DNA from: Tenodera sinensis
Taxonomy: Eukaryota; Arthropoda; Insecta; Mantodea; Mantidae
Length of the DNA: 64,000 bases
NCBI GenBank assembly: GCA_030765045.1
Contig: CM060965.1
Span: forward strand, 21,673,585-21,737,584
Direction: 5' to 3'
Numbering within the stretch: the first letter of the stretch is position 1; every line of letters starts with the position of its first letter. Below the pieces are notes generated by a model. The model searched no databases, was not told the origin of the DNA, and saw nothing but the letters and a program-made list of their open reading frames with translations. This document shows positions 10,203 through 25,200 of this stretch, piece by piece. Made by a program: the position numbers and the translations under genes.

Positions 10203-13200
10203 ATGGTACGAGGAAGAGGTCGTGGTGGGATGGGAAGAGGCATGGGTCGACCGGGACCATTTAAAGTTAAGCCCTTTGTTCCTAGACATCCGTTTGACCT
10301 TGCTCTTTGTGAATCTGCATTCCCAAGGGTGAAACCTTTGGCAGATGAGACTGCCTTCACTCAGGTAAGTAAACATTTTCAATGCTGTGCTTCAACGGTT
10401 AGCAACTATACCCTTCCCGGCTTTACTTTAGGTAGCAGTGTAAACAGCAGCATGTGTTTTAGTAACTCTTCATTCATTGATTGATTGAACTGCTCAACTT
10501 CCGTGTCAGCAAGAGTGAGTCAAAATGTGCAAAATGTATTAAATTTATAATAACTACACAAATGATTTACAAAAACACTTTGAAACATATATAATAATAC
10601 TTTTTATGCCAACAAGCTTACTGTTGGTGTTTTTAAACACACAAGTTGCGTGTGGTTCAAATCCCAGCCGTGACTTGAATTTTTAAGTTCCAATTCTACC
10701 TCTCCAACATTGCCCACTCACAGCTTGTGTGTTTAAAAACACCAACAGTAAATTTGTTGGCATAAATAAATAATAATTACCATCTGAAGGTTATTTAATC
10801 CTGGGATATAATGTACTTAAAATAGTAAGTCACCATTGGGGTAATTGTCTCTGATGTGAGACTGCCTTTGTGGTTTACCAGGAGAAATACAAACTGGTTG
10901 GCGAATTCAGTGTCATTCTGGCAGGTTGTCACAGTAGCTTAATGGTTAAAGCACCTGCCTAGCAAGCGGAGGGTCTGTGGTTCAAATCCCAGCTGTGGCA
11001 TTGAATTTTTAAGTTCCAGCTCTACCTCTCAAACGCTTTGAAAAGCTTGTAGTAAGAATAAATGGAATACTTAATCAGCAAATTCATTGTTATTAACACA
11101 TTTAACTGCAATACAAAATGCATTTGCACACACCCATAAAAGGAAGTGAAGGAACAGAACATACAGTTAGTTAAAATGGTGTCCGTCTTGGAGTATGGCA
11201 AGCATCACCAAGGAAAACCATTACAAAATGGCAAAAAAGGAAATTGTTTTACACACATATTTACAAAATATTGTGCTAAATACCCATCATCTTGGTGTTA
11301 TTCTTTATTTTACTTAAGAGTGTAGAATATATCCATTTCCTCACTTGCTTTTATGGCTGTAAGCAAAAGCTGCTATATGGCAGCGATGCTCCTGTGTAAT
11401 ACAGAGTACAAAAGCTAGAAGTCACTTACATGGGGTTGACACTTCTTACAGTGCATGTGATAAGTTGTACCTTATTTATGCCAATCATAGGGGTCTGCAG
11501 AGAAGTACATCTTTGCACTTTGTTTATATTGCTACCTAAAGTAAGGTCGGCAAAGGTATAGACCGAAACTTTTTTGACGAAGAGTGCAGTTGGTATGACA
11601 GCTGCACAGCAAATATTTTTATTAAACATATCCTTAAACATACGAACTGGTTTGAGAATTTAATGCCATTCTGGCAGTTTGTCACAATAGCTCAGTGGTA
11701 GAGCAGCCGGCCGGTAAGCGGAAAGTTCCAGTTCTACCTCTCAATCAGAGTATAGTTTACACAACATTTTGAAATTAATTTACCATATTTTACTGTTAAT
11801 AAATGCAAGATTATATGTTTGTAGGCACTTCTGAAGAGGAATACAGATCTCTCTCCATCTCCACATGAGCAGACCTCTGTGTTGAACCTTGTCACAAAAA
11901 TCCAGACTGTGATGGACAATTTGATTGTTGCACCAGGATCTTTTGATGCATGTGTAAGTTCCATAATAAAATGGCTTTATACTTTTGAAACTTGCAGATA
12001 AACTATGATTACATTTTTCTTATCAAACCAAATGCAATTTAATAACTTGATACCTCGATTAAACAGTTATTTGGTACTAATTTGCTGAATCAATATACTT
12101 AACCTCTTGAGCGATGGCCATTTAAAATGTCTGCGAGCCAAGAACTGTTACCCAATATCCAGTGCAGGGCATTTAAAGTGCTTCGTATATACACAGCTGT
12201 ATTTTGTGTAAACATTAAGTTATTTTAATGAAACAAAAACTGGTATAAAACTCGTTATATGCAGTATAAATGTACGTCATCAGCAAAGTTGAGTTGTGTT
12301 TACAAAACGTTGAAATGGCACTATTTTGTTTCACTGTGGTGAAAAGTTAACTTTGCTCTGTCGAATGCATCTAATATAAGTTCTCTGAAAGAAACAGTAG
12401 TCGACCCATTGTATGTGTGGCTTATGCATCAGCATACTGTGTAATAAAGCACTACTGCATGCGTGGTCTCTTGAGTCATCAGAATAGAGCAACATTGCAA
12501 CTTTTGCTTACACGAGTTTCATAACTTAGTAGACTCCGTTTCTTTCTTTGTTGAAATACATACATATACTTTCCTGTTGTAGCTGAAGGGAGAAGTGGTA
12601 TAAAAAAGGTATTTTTGCACCAACTGGATATAACCATATACAATTGTTTGGTAATTTGGAGAGCTCGAAACCCACACAGGACAATGACCTACCTTGACTT
12701 CCGACTATCAATAACTCGCAGCCTAATTGAACAATACCACGTTGGGGGTTGAAAATCCAAAACCCCTGCACCCTCAGACTTCAAGGAAAACATTATCCTA
12801 AAAGGATACCACCAACAGTAAAGCCCATCTTGAAAGTGTTACGTGTGCCGCAAGAAGGGAATTCAAGAATGTGGAGATGTACCCTTGTGTGTTTATCCCT
12901 GTTTTGAGATAAATCACTGCAGAACGAACATATTAAGGTAAGCCAGTAAAGTATATAGACTTTACTTAAATGTTTCATAAAGGGAAAATTAAAATAAGTT
13001 GAGTTAGATAAGGGATAAATAAGGGTTAAATGCACAAACACACAGGATGTGTATACACGCCCATATCGCTCATCCGTCATTTTAAATGGACGTGATTTCA
13101 CGTCCATATTGCTGAAGAGGTTAATGCTTAGAAAGTATTACCACACACACAATTTAAATATGACACAAGAATCTAAATATAGGCTTGCAAAATTCTTTTC

Positions 13201-16200
13201 CTCTCTGTCAGGCCCATATGGCCTACTTGTCAGTTGCTTTTTTTTACTTAAATAGTAACTGGTTTGTGTGAAGCAATTTTGTTTAACTAAAAAAAAGCAA
13301 TTAATATTGACCTTCACATGTACTACTTCCAGTTGATTAATTAAATTGATATGGTTGTCAACAGGCCCTTAAACCTCACTCACTCTTTTCCTCTCTTCTC
13401 TCTCAGGATGGTGGGGACTACTCAACTAAAGTATAGGTGGTTCCATTATTTATTTATGCCAACAGACTTACTGTTGGTGTTTTTAAACACATAAGCCGTG
13501 TGTGGGCAATGTTTGAGGTAGAATTAGAACTGAACAATTCATTGCCACAGCTGGGAGTTTTCAGTTCCGATTCTACCTCTCAAACAACAAAAAATTTTGA
13601 GAAAATAAAATAATAATGAGAGTACTTTTCATGCAAAGCATTATTTGTGTTGAGGGAATTTCTTAAAAACCCTGTCTTGCATCTTTAGAAGGTATGCTGC
13701 ATAAGTATTAAATTTGGTTGTAATCCAAGCTGATTTTAAGCTTTGCTGCTCATAGACACATATAAAAAGGTATTTTTCTATATATTTTTTTAATTCAGAG
13801 AAAATAGTATACATTTATAATGAACACTCAGTATCAGATTTGTTGGTCAGATGTAGTGGTGCTTCTATCTGAAAGTTGTTAAAATGACATTCACAAGACA
13901 AATTTACTTTAAAATTCTATTGACACATGCTCTAATACTGTGCAACAGCATTGTTTAACAAGTATAATTGACTGATAAATCTTTATTTCTATCATTTCAG
14001 CAATTGGAAGAAGTACGTCAAGTAGGTTCCTTTAAGAAGGGTACAATGATAACAGGACACAATGTAGCTGACATTGTAGTCATTCTGAAGACTCTGCCAA
14101 CAAGGGAGGCAGTGGAAGCTCTTGGTATTAAGGTGCAAGAAGATCTTAAAGCCCAAGATCCACATGACTGTAAGTTTGAGACATCACTAATTTGTAATTT
14201 AATGTAGTGATTGTTTTCCTCCTTTTTATGACCCAAAACTCCATTGACTTGTGCTATTCTCTTGTCAAAATCGTTTAAATATAACTGCAAACATATTCTG
14301 TAGTAAAAGTACCAGCACATTCATACATAATTGTCATTAAGTTGACTTGTGTCCACATTGTTTACTTCAGATTTGGTAGTAGCACAGATAGAGTTTGAAC
14401 CTTGGTAACCTACAATATTGAAATTTTAACCATTAATGTTCACTGCTTTAGCCATGGTAAGTTTCTAAGGATCAAGTATCCATTATATGAAGTTTGTTTC
14501 AAACACTCAGTTCAGCTGAAAATAAAGAGTAACTTCTTGGCGTTTGCTAGTTAATGACTGATTAGAACCTGTTACAGAAAATAGTCCTGGCATAGTTGGA
14601 ACTGTGTGGCAGAAATTGTTTCAACTCTGGTCTATTATATATTAGTAATTTGTGTAGAAGTATTATTTTCATATTGATATCTTTATATTTATTTGTCCCC
14701 ATCAAAAATATATAACTTTTGCTAATCAGTGCTTAAGGTACATACTGAGAATTTGGTGGCCGAAAATCATCCCATTGTGTATTATGGGAAATTACAACTC
14801 AAATACCAATCGATAAAGAAAAGAAATGAAAATGGATATGGATTGGACATACCCTGAGAAAGGAATCCGAAAATATAACTAGACAAGTATTGGAATGGAA
14901 CCCACAGTGAGAAAGGAGAATTGGAAGACTGAGAGCCGAGAGTAACTTGGAAGAGAACTTTGAAGCAGAGTTAAAAGCAATGAATAAGTCATGGGAGGAG
15001 ATGCAAGTTTTGTCAAGAAATAGAGTTTGGTGGCAAAGGTTTATTACAGTCGTATGTTCCACCTAGGAATTGATGGAAATGATTGATTGATCAAACCTGT
15101 CAATTTCCTTAAGTTATAATGAAAACTGAGTCAGATTGAAACACAAAACATCACTTACATATAATTAAAATTGACCAGTTTCAAGAGCCCAACTTGCTCC
15201 CATCATCAGACTCAGTCCGACTCAGTTTTCATTATAATTTAAATTCACATCACTGTTTCTAGCTTATAAAAAGATATGCCAATTTCCTGTTATATGAGTG
15301 TTGTATTTTATTTTTGTAAACATTATTGTTGCACCCGAAACTAGTCAGTAAAATTGAACATGATTAATATTGATTAAGTACAAGTGAACATCATGAAAAA
15401 AGACAAATTATACAATGGTTGCATAACCAAGAAGTACAGAAGCCTTTTTCAGTACAGTTGCAATATAGATGTCAAGACGGTGTAGATATCTAATTTCATG
15501 CAAATAATAGCGTGTGCGTGACATAGTCGGAAAACACATTGGTGATCCAAAATTGGAAGGAATATCAAACAATACGATAGTGATCGCATAGTGAAGAAAT
15601 ATCGTGAAATAAATATTCACAGATATAAATACGTGGTAGTGAAAGCAAATCCGAAGCTTATCATAAAAGTGAAGGCATTTTGAGCTCTGTGTAAGAGACA
15701 AATAGAAAAGAAAACTTTGCCATGGCAATGTACCGAATAGTTTTGGACATTAGCTTCAAAAAGCACGTTTAATGAGTTAAATTAATTTTGGTGGAAGTCA
15801 GACTTTATTTGAAAAGACACTAGCCTTCGCCATCTTTGTGTTACCTGCTAAATACGAGCCTGAAACAAAGATCTCATCGTTCCCTTTGATAAAAAAAACC
15901 ACCACAGCTGTATACCTCCCATTCAAGAGCCCATGGCTAAACCTCTGTTACTCATGTCAGCAGGCACTGAGTATTTTGGATGCAAATGTAATAAATCTTC
16001 ATTGCACCACCACCTTCTTATATTTAACCAACCGTGACCAGATTGTTTACTATGCAAGTTTCACTGTTACATTACTTAATGTTCCAAATATGAAACTTTT
16101 TTCATAATACTGTGTTTGAATCTCTTTACAGTTCTTTCAATGCTTACAAATGACCGGGGTTTTGAAGTAAGCAGTTCAGATGCTACAGTTCGTGTACTAA

Positions 16201-19200
16201 TGACAACAGTTCACCATAACCTACGTAAACTTGATCCAGAACTTCATCTCGATCAGAAAATTCTTCAAAGTCATCTTGCTGCCATTAGACACAGGTTTGT
16301 TAATTATTTTAGCAGATTACTGCACTTAAATGAACTAAATATATTATTGTTAATTTATTTAACTGTATGATAAAATATTTAATTTTCATTGTATAGTATC
16401 AAACCACTAAGTGCCACATGAATGATGCTCTTTTCCTTTGTTCTAGTCGATGGTTTGAGGAAAATGCTCATCACTCTTCAATTAAGGTGCTGATTCGGCT
16501 TTTACGTGATCTTAGGACTAGGTTTGACGGCTTTGAGCCTCTTTCACCTTGGATGCTCGATCTTTTGGTAAGTCTTTATCATGTCCTTCATAATTTTGCC
16601 AATCTAACTTTGCGTAAGTGAATGTAAGCTTTCAAAACATAAGATAATAATTCCGGATCAGTACAGCAGCAATCAGTCCTCTAAATATTCTATCCACACC
16701 GCTAAAGGTTTCATGTGGAGTTTTGTAAATATTAGTGGGAAACGTGTGCTTAAGTTGAGCATTTATTGTGCAGTTATCCATTCCCATTTTCCCATTGCTT
16801 GCAAGCATTAAGATTAAGTTAATGGGTTCAACCCACTTTTAATCATAGTCAAACCAAGATGGAGCAGGTGCTGGAGTCACATGTCACCTCTTCTCCTATT
16901 ACAAATCTTTAAGTTATGGAACTACTAACTTTGATAGAGAAATTGAAGCAATTCAAATGGCCCTACAAAATCTTTTGTATAGAATTTCACGTTTTCAGCA
17001 AACAGTTATTCTCTCAGATTCCAGGGCAGCAATTATAGCAATTACTTCCAAGTTGTCACCAAAAAACCAAACCGTTATAGAATGTTGGAAAATCCTTACC
17101 CATCTAACCGCACTTCAAAAACATCTAGTCTTCCAATGGATACCAGCTCACTGTGGACTGAGTGGTAATGAGAAAGCTGATTTTCTTGCTAAAATGGGTA
17201 CTGGCAATGTGCAGAAGTCTATAGTTAATCTACCATTTTCTGCAGCTAAAAGATTAGTCAACTCTGAATTCAAAAAAATTATTGCAAAATATTAGTATGA
17301 AAAATCAAAAAATAAAAGATGGGAACTACCAAACATTCAAACAGTAATTCCTGAGTATGCTCGAAAAATGGCAGTTGCAACCTTCAGGTTGATTACAGGA
17401 CATGATTGTCTGGCAAAACATTTAAACAGAATTGGTATATATTCTTCATCACTCTGTCCTCTATGTGATCTGCAAGAGGAAATGGACCAAGACTACCTTC
17501 AAATATGCCCAGCCACTTCTAGCACCCCATCCATCAGTGGAAAATGTTGGAGAGCAAGAGGATTAATGACTTCATTGTCAGTAATCCAGCATTAGCTAAC
17601 AGCATATGTAATATTTCTAAAATGTTCCTTTATTCTGGCTTCCAAATGATGTTTGGTTTTGAAACATAAACCCTGTCACAATCCAAACAGCTAAGTTTAT
17701 GAATGCCAGATTTTTTATAATCTGTAATTATATTCCTTTTAGAAAAATCCAGCAAATTTATAAACAAATGTGGCACTATGAGTTAGTATTCCAGAAACCG
17801 CAGTCTGCCTTTGATTTCAATTACTTGCAGCAGATACTGAGGTAAGTGAAGCTTCTAGTCTCTAAGTTGTTATTACATTTATAGATCTACGTTGTTTCAC
17901 TGTTAGTAGCTTCAGTTTTTTTATTATAACCTTGTTTCTTGTTTTGATAGTTACTATATCGCCCATTTGAGGCAGTGTAGTCTGTTTATTAACAAGTAGA
18001 TATTGACTTTGGATATTTCCTGCTAAAGGCACAAAAGTTAATTATTGCCATGTGTGCGGGTGAATAGCCATTCTACATACCATCGTTGTAGTGATGTAAA
18101 CCCTTGGATGAATCAAGTGAAAAGTTGAATCTTATAACTGGAGAACATAACTGCTACTCACAGTGAGAGGTGTGAGAGCTTCTGTTACAAAATATACATA
18201 CAACCTAAGACAAATATATGTGCAACAGCCAGGGAGAGTCAATTACACTCGGTGAGAACTAACCTGACATTTGACAGCTAGCTGATTCACTCACCTGCAA
18301 AGGAGGCTAGCGCTATCTCATCCAATCGACTAATCGTTGCGTGATGGGTTTGTAACACGTGGTGCTGTTTTTATGTATTACGAATGTGATGTTGATGGTG
18401 ATGAGCTTTTGACTCTTATGTTATCTCGGGTCGTGGTACTGGATGGAATGAACATACACTCGGATTTAACTAGCCATTCTCCCTTCGCTTTCAATATTGA
18501 ACACATATAATTCTTTTATTTATACATATATAATAAAATTAAACATGGAAATATTTATTACGTCTTTAAACAAACTTAATTGTTTGTAACAATGAACATT
18601 AGTAACACGTTTTCGTCATTTAACCAACTCATACCAACATCAAAAACAAATTACACTCTTAACAAATATTCACATAAACAATTTTCTTTTGGGGTCTTTT
18701 AATATTCTGTCTCACACAATTGGACGAGACAGTGTTTGCAGGTGAGTCAGTCAGCCAGGTGTCAAGTGCTAGGTTGGCTGTTGCTGACTTTAGATTCAGA
18801 AAACATCGGGAGTACTTGCTGACTGCATTCATAATACACAAATTAATACCACTGCATTTATTTCAAAGCTATGTGATTGGTTATATGCATGGTAGCTGAG
18901 TGGTGAAATGCATGTCTCATAATTGGATCAACCTGGGTTCAAATCATTGTCTACTTTTTTTTTTATTTAATCTTTAATTTGTTAAATACATGTCAATGCA
19001 GTATTTTCCATGCTAAGATATCTATTAATTTTAAAACATTCATGCATAAAAACACAAGTTAGTCTTTGGGTTTTCAAAATAAACGCCATATCAATAAAAG
19101 TTCTAAAGCAAAAATCTAAATCAAAATTTAATCAATGTAATGTTGTATTGCAAACTCTGTCTCACTCTTCAGTTATGAAAGTAATTGGTGTGATATGTGT

Positions 19201-22200
19201 GCACACCTCATAGCCTAAGAATTCTGCACAATGCATTAGCAGTTGTACTAACATCTGCTGTAGCTCAGTGCATACATAAAGATAAAGCTATAATGTCCTT
19301 ACATTAGTCAACGTTGCTAGATGCTCTTGTGTCTAAAGCTGCAAGAATGCGAAGTCTATAGCTACGAGGTGGGTGCTGTTATCCAAGGAAAGAGTTGTTT
19401 GTCGTCAGCCTGTTGTCAAAAACATTTGTCCCCTCCTCAGGACATTGTACTTCTAGAGAGACACACACCAATCCCTTTCAGCATGGGTCTACATTAGAAA
19501 TAATTCTAATTTCCCTAAGTGCAATTGCACATGCCCAATAGACGAACCTCAGTAGATCTCATTTCTACATATCTGCTTATAACCACTCAGCTGTCAGGGC
19601 ATATTCAATAGTTGGGACTCGATATAAAAGTGACAGTAGAATGAAGCTAAAGGCATGCATTCTAAGATGGTGTGAAGCAGCTGCAGAAATGAATTACATT
19701 TTTGAGTGCCTGCTTTTTCATTCTTTTTTGTTTTGTTTAAAATAATTGCCAACTTTTACAGTGTTCGCATAAAAAGTATGGGGGCTGAGGTCTTTTTATG
19801 GATGACAGGAATTCTAAAGTTAACTCCTGGTTAAGTAATCTTATTTATGTTAAATGCTGGACGAGGGTTTTAATTTCAGGAAGTTGCCAGTATTTTTATA
19901 TGGTAAACTTACAATTTCCATACTAATTGAAACGAAGACTATCTTGGATATGAAAAAAACTCTAGTAATACAGGGATAATGTACTAATAGGTTGTATATT
20001 ATGAAAGGACACTTAAAGTAAAGGACAGTATAATAATTGTTTATTAAATTATAATTCCTTAAAATTTGTATTGAATACTTTATACAGTTTAGTTGAAAGA
20101 TCAACAGATTACAATAGTGAATGAGGAGATTACTTTTGGAAAATACTTTCAGAGTTTTCTGGACAAATCTCTCAGCTCTTGGAGCTGACACCTTGCTGAT
20201 ACAAAAAGAATATTTATTAGAAAGGACAGAATGAAACTGAAAAATTCAATGCCATAACCGGTATTTGAACCATGGATCTACCAGTTACTGTCTGGCTGCT
20301 CTAACCATTAAGCTATAATGGCCAACGTACTAATATGACATTAAATTCTCCAACTTACATTTTTCTGGTAAACCACAGAAGGAGTTCTCAATTTATATGA
20401 GATAACATACCTTAATGGCGACTTACAATATTGTAAGTACTTAAGTCTCGGGCTTCTAATTCAACCAACTATATCAGTCAATGCAATTAATTATTCTTCC
20501 ACACTATAGATGTGTATTGTATCAGTAAAAAAACTGAAGCTGTTAACAGTGAAGCAACGGAATCTAAAATAATAACAAATTTAGAGACTAAAAGCTTCAC
20601 TTATGTTGGGAATTGCTGCAAGTTCTTGAATTAATATGCTGCTAATATGTTTCATAATATCACATTTTCTATAGAGCTTTGAATTTTAGATTACAGGATT
20701 GTATGTTTATTTCAGAGAAACTAGCTTGGTTAATTGCAAATCTACTGTTTTTATAATCCTGATGTTTTTTATTTCAAGAGTTTTCCATAAATTTGATAGT
20801 TTCTTTTAGTCTTCCTAGCCACATTTGCTTTTGTTGACTTATTTTATATCTGATATTATTCAGTGTTGTTAGTTTAAGAATCGGCGCTAGCGACAAATGC
20901 CGCACTCCCGCAAGTCACCGCCTGCTCGCCGATAGACGGGACTTTACATGCCAGAAGAAACTGGCGCACACTTTTCATGCGCCTGTTTTGACCTTGGCGC
21001 ACAGTAGTGGCACAACTTATCAGATGGTTGGATGTGTTGTTTGCATGATGGTGAAATATTCAGTAAGTGAACTTGCATATATAGTGAAAAGCTATTTTCT
21101 GAAAAAGAAATCAGTTTGCAGAACCAGGCGAAAATTTAGACGTAAATTTCCTGATCGCCCAGTTCGTCACAGAGATTCAGTACGCAAGTTAGTGAAAAAG
21201 TTTATGGAAACAGGTTGTGTGATTAACAAAAAGAAACAACGAAGGCCAACTATCTGAAAAGTCGCGCCACTACTATGTGCCAAGGTCGAAACTAACAGAT
21301 GCATGAAAAGTGTGCACCAGTTTCTTCCGGCATGTAAAGTACCGTCTATCAGTGAGCGGGTGGTGACTTGCAGGAGCGCGGCATTTGTCGCTAGCGCCGA
21401 TTCTTAAACTAACAGCACTGTAGTTTACACTATGTAGGAATTCTGTTCATTGGTAGCAATGTACACTTTAATATATTTTCAGATTTTAGTGACAATGAAG
21501 GCTTATATGAACACCATGGTATAGTGTATACTTGAAATTATTTTGCAGGCACACAGTTCCATCATGAATAACCCCAGTAGACAGGCACTGCCCATAAATC
21601 AGGCTTACCGCAGAGTGTTGCAGCTTTTGGCTGCTGGTCTTTTCCTTCCTGGTTCTGCAGGTAGGTCATATGCCATTTAACTGAATTGGAAACTGAGAAG
21701 AATATATGGTTATTAAGGTTGTATCACACAGGAAGTTTACATTGAAAAACCACATTTTTGCAATCAGTTCTTTTAAAAATTAGGTCCAAACACTGTATGT
21801 GTGTATGTATATTAGGTAGACTCAGAAATGAAAATTTCATTGCCATAGACAGGATTTGAACCACGATATTCTGTTCTATGTGCAGCTACTCTTAACCACT
21901 GAGTTACCATGGCAACATGTCAGCTTAGTCTTGAATTTATCTGATTCATACCCACAGGTGTGTATGGCATATGAGTAATTAGGGCAATATAATTTCAAGG
22001 AAAATGCAGTCAGCTTTTCACGCTCTTACATACTTCACTGGTCAAGTTATTGCACCGGATGTGTTTTGCAGGCATTTTCTCTCATCAAATGCTTTGTGCA
22101 CACAATAGCACAAATTAATTAAATACAAAATTTGGTATCTTCCTTTCTTAGAAGTTTGAAAACAGTGTTGTTATATTCAATTTAATGTAAAAGGTGAGTC

Positions 22201-25200
22201 AATTAATAACACTAAACAACACTTAGTGTTGAAACAACAATGTTCATCATTACGTGGCATAAAGACCCTTGTGTAATGGGGCTGTATCTTTATAATAAGT
22301 TACCAAATTCAATAAAGCAAACTTAACATAACTAATACTTTTAAGTGTCAGCTCAAGAGCTAAGTCATTATATAACCTGGATGAATTATAAATTTGTAAT
22401 TGAAGATATGTAATTGAATTTGTCAAAACTGTATTGCAGTCTCTACTGACAATAAAGTTCCCAAGTTCCAAGGATTAGTATAGTATGTGCATATATACAC
22501 AAAATGTAAGGGAAGTTATTACGTTCCTTCTGATACTCGCTTTATAGAAGCATTACAAACAAAAAAGTCAGTCATTTTGTTCTTTGATCAGCTGATTTTG
22601 AAAAAATAAATGGTTTTTGATCCAACTTGGATGTGTAATTCCACAAGAATGTATGCAGATAACAGTTTGTTACTTGTAAGATGCGTAGCGTAACTTATTT
22701 CTGACATAGCTTTGGTAGTAAATATGGGACATCACACAGGGTTTCGAAATAATCACTTAAAAGATGTGAGGGAATATTCCAAGCACCTTTTTCACATGTG
22801 CAGTAAGTTGACAACGTTGTGTTGAGGTTGGTCAGGAAATTGAGCTGGTTTGTGGATGTAAACACATCTGGCGCTTTTGCTTTAATGCTTGGTGAGCTAA
22901 CGCTTGTGATTGGCCTACACTCCACAGTAAACACAGGAGGACAAGGCAGGGTATTTGTATGTGTTCTCAAGAAGCATCGTTACTCTGTACTGAGCTAGGG
23001 AAAGTGACACCCACACAATCTTTAGTGTTGTCAGATTGTTTTCCAGAAAACTAAAATATCTTCGTAGGAAATGGTCACAGACAAAAACGTAAGATAAAAC
23101 AATGTGTTCCAAATACTGAGATCTGTCACTGGTTTAAATTAATGTAATGGCTTCCCTTCCGCCCGGTATATACATAAACCATCTGTGATGCCTTTTGTAT
23201 GTAAAAGACTAAATTTTATAACACAAAACATACAGATCTTGTTGAAGCACAATTTGTCACATTCTTTTGTGGCATTAACCATTCAAACATATTCTTTGCT
23301 ATTGGTGATGGAAAAGCCATCATATTCCGATTTACTTTTTAAAAATGTGACACCATTTAGCTATGAGTCCTTACAATCTAATGCATGAAAGTTTATTTCA
23401 ATCAATAAAAGAATAAGAAAGATAAGTTTGTGTAAGAGCAGTTAGCAGCAAAAGTTATGTGAATGTAACAGATTTTTTTTTTTCTGACCCACAGGAATTT
23501 CGGATCCATGTGAAGGTGGTAATATTAGGGTACACACAGCAATGAGCTTAGAACAACAAGACATGGTTTGCTTAACAGCACAGACCTTGCTCCGAGTACT
23601 TGCCCATGGAGGGTACAAACACATTTTAGCGCTAGAAGGACCTACAGGTAATAGCAAAATAGAGTAATGAAGCTAATGTACTAATACGACTTGCTGGAAA
23701 GGCTTATTAAAGTATCATAATGAAGTGAAGACATTAAGATGTAAAATAAATCAAGTATTATATGTATGGCGATTTTTTATTAAGAGAGGTGAGAGATGAA
23801 CTCATTATTTCAAGGTTGTATTTAGCGGGTAACAGATAAAAATGGTGAGAGCTAGTGTCTTTTCAATTATAGTCTGAATTCTGCCAAAATTAACTTTATT
23901 TAAAGTATGATAAAAAAATTCACAATTCATTTAACTCTCTAAATATGTTTTTTGAAGCTAATGTCCAAAACTATTTGATATATTGTCATGGCAAAGTTTT
24001 ATTTTCAATTTGTCTCTTACGCAAAGCTCAAAATGGTGTCATGTCACTTATATGTTAAGCTTTAAATTTGCTTTCACTGCCACATATTTATATCCATGGA
24101 TATTTATATTACAGTATTTCTTCACTATGCTGTCACTATTGTGTTGTTTGGTGCTCCTTTTTATTTCGGATCACCAATGCATTTTCTGATTGTTATGTCA
24201 TGCACAAGCTATTATTTGCATGAAATTAGATGTCTACACAGTTTGATGTCTATATTGCAACTGTACTGAAAAAGGTTCAATTATTTATTCTTCTTGGTTA
24301 TAGAACTTAGCAACCATTATCTTTCATTTGTCTTTTTTTTTTTTTTTTTCATGATTTTCATTTATACTTAATGCTGGTCATGTTGCACTCTACCACAACG
24401 AATATTTTCAGCCTCAATAGTTTGTAAAAGATAAAAATTGTAACATTCATGTAACTAAAAATTGGCCTGTTTTTGGTGGACATAAATAAATACAATAAGT
24501 ATCAGCATGAACATATTATTCCTACACAGGTTACTAATATTGAATAGACCAGTTTTAAACATTGTCTGCTACACATATTATTAGAAATTTGAAATTGTGA
24601 GTGGATTAGTGATACTTAAGTTTCAGTGGTGAAATTCTTCACTACACAGCAATAGAGCAGATGCTGAATAGGGATCTCTTTCCAGATCCCAATTGAGATG
24701 AACACATTTAAAACCTATTAGAGAAACTTAAGTGCTATTAATGCACTAACCGTTTTCAATTATGTTAAAGTACTGTTTGCTGTTAGGCCAATCATTTAAT
24801 ATTTTAAGGACCCATTTTCTCAGGAGTTTGTAACCATTCAGGTCATTATGTATTGGTACTTGCATATGACAGTGGCAGCTGTCACTTATCAGTGTTTGAC
24901 TGGGTTCTTTAATTACAACTTCAATCTGTTAACCAGCCCAAATGACCTTGTCGACAGGCTCATAAACTGCACGCACAATTATTCCACAAGTGATCTTTCT
25001 GTGTTTGTTGATTTAATTATGTGGTCCTGGACCAATTTTCATTGTAACATTTTCTCAGTGCTTGCTTTTATGCATCATTGATTCAAGTAGCATCATTATT
25101 ACCATTGTATATTCTATGAGGGTGGATCGGAAAGTAATTCACAGAAATTTTTTCTGTTTTGGTATTATGACTGAAATGTTGAAGTTTCACTGAGATATAG

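Noticed and set aside
10131..10382. Minus-strand open frames opposite the first ILF2 exon
   Set aside because: Shadow frames of the RG-rich ILF2 start; they do not continue past the exon.
14018..14320. 100-codon minus-strand frame over ILF2 exon 3
   Set aside because: Antisense shadow of a conserved exon, running into intron without splice support.
16957..17595. Host ribonuclease H gene
   Set aside because: The domain order (RNase H followed by a CCHC-like tail), a second truncated copy and tiny 3' pieces identify a non-LTR retrotransposon.
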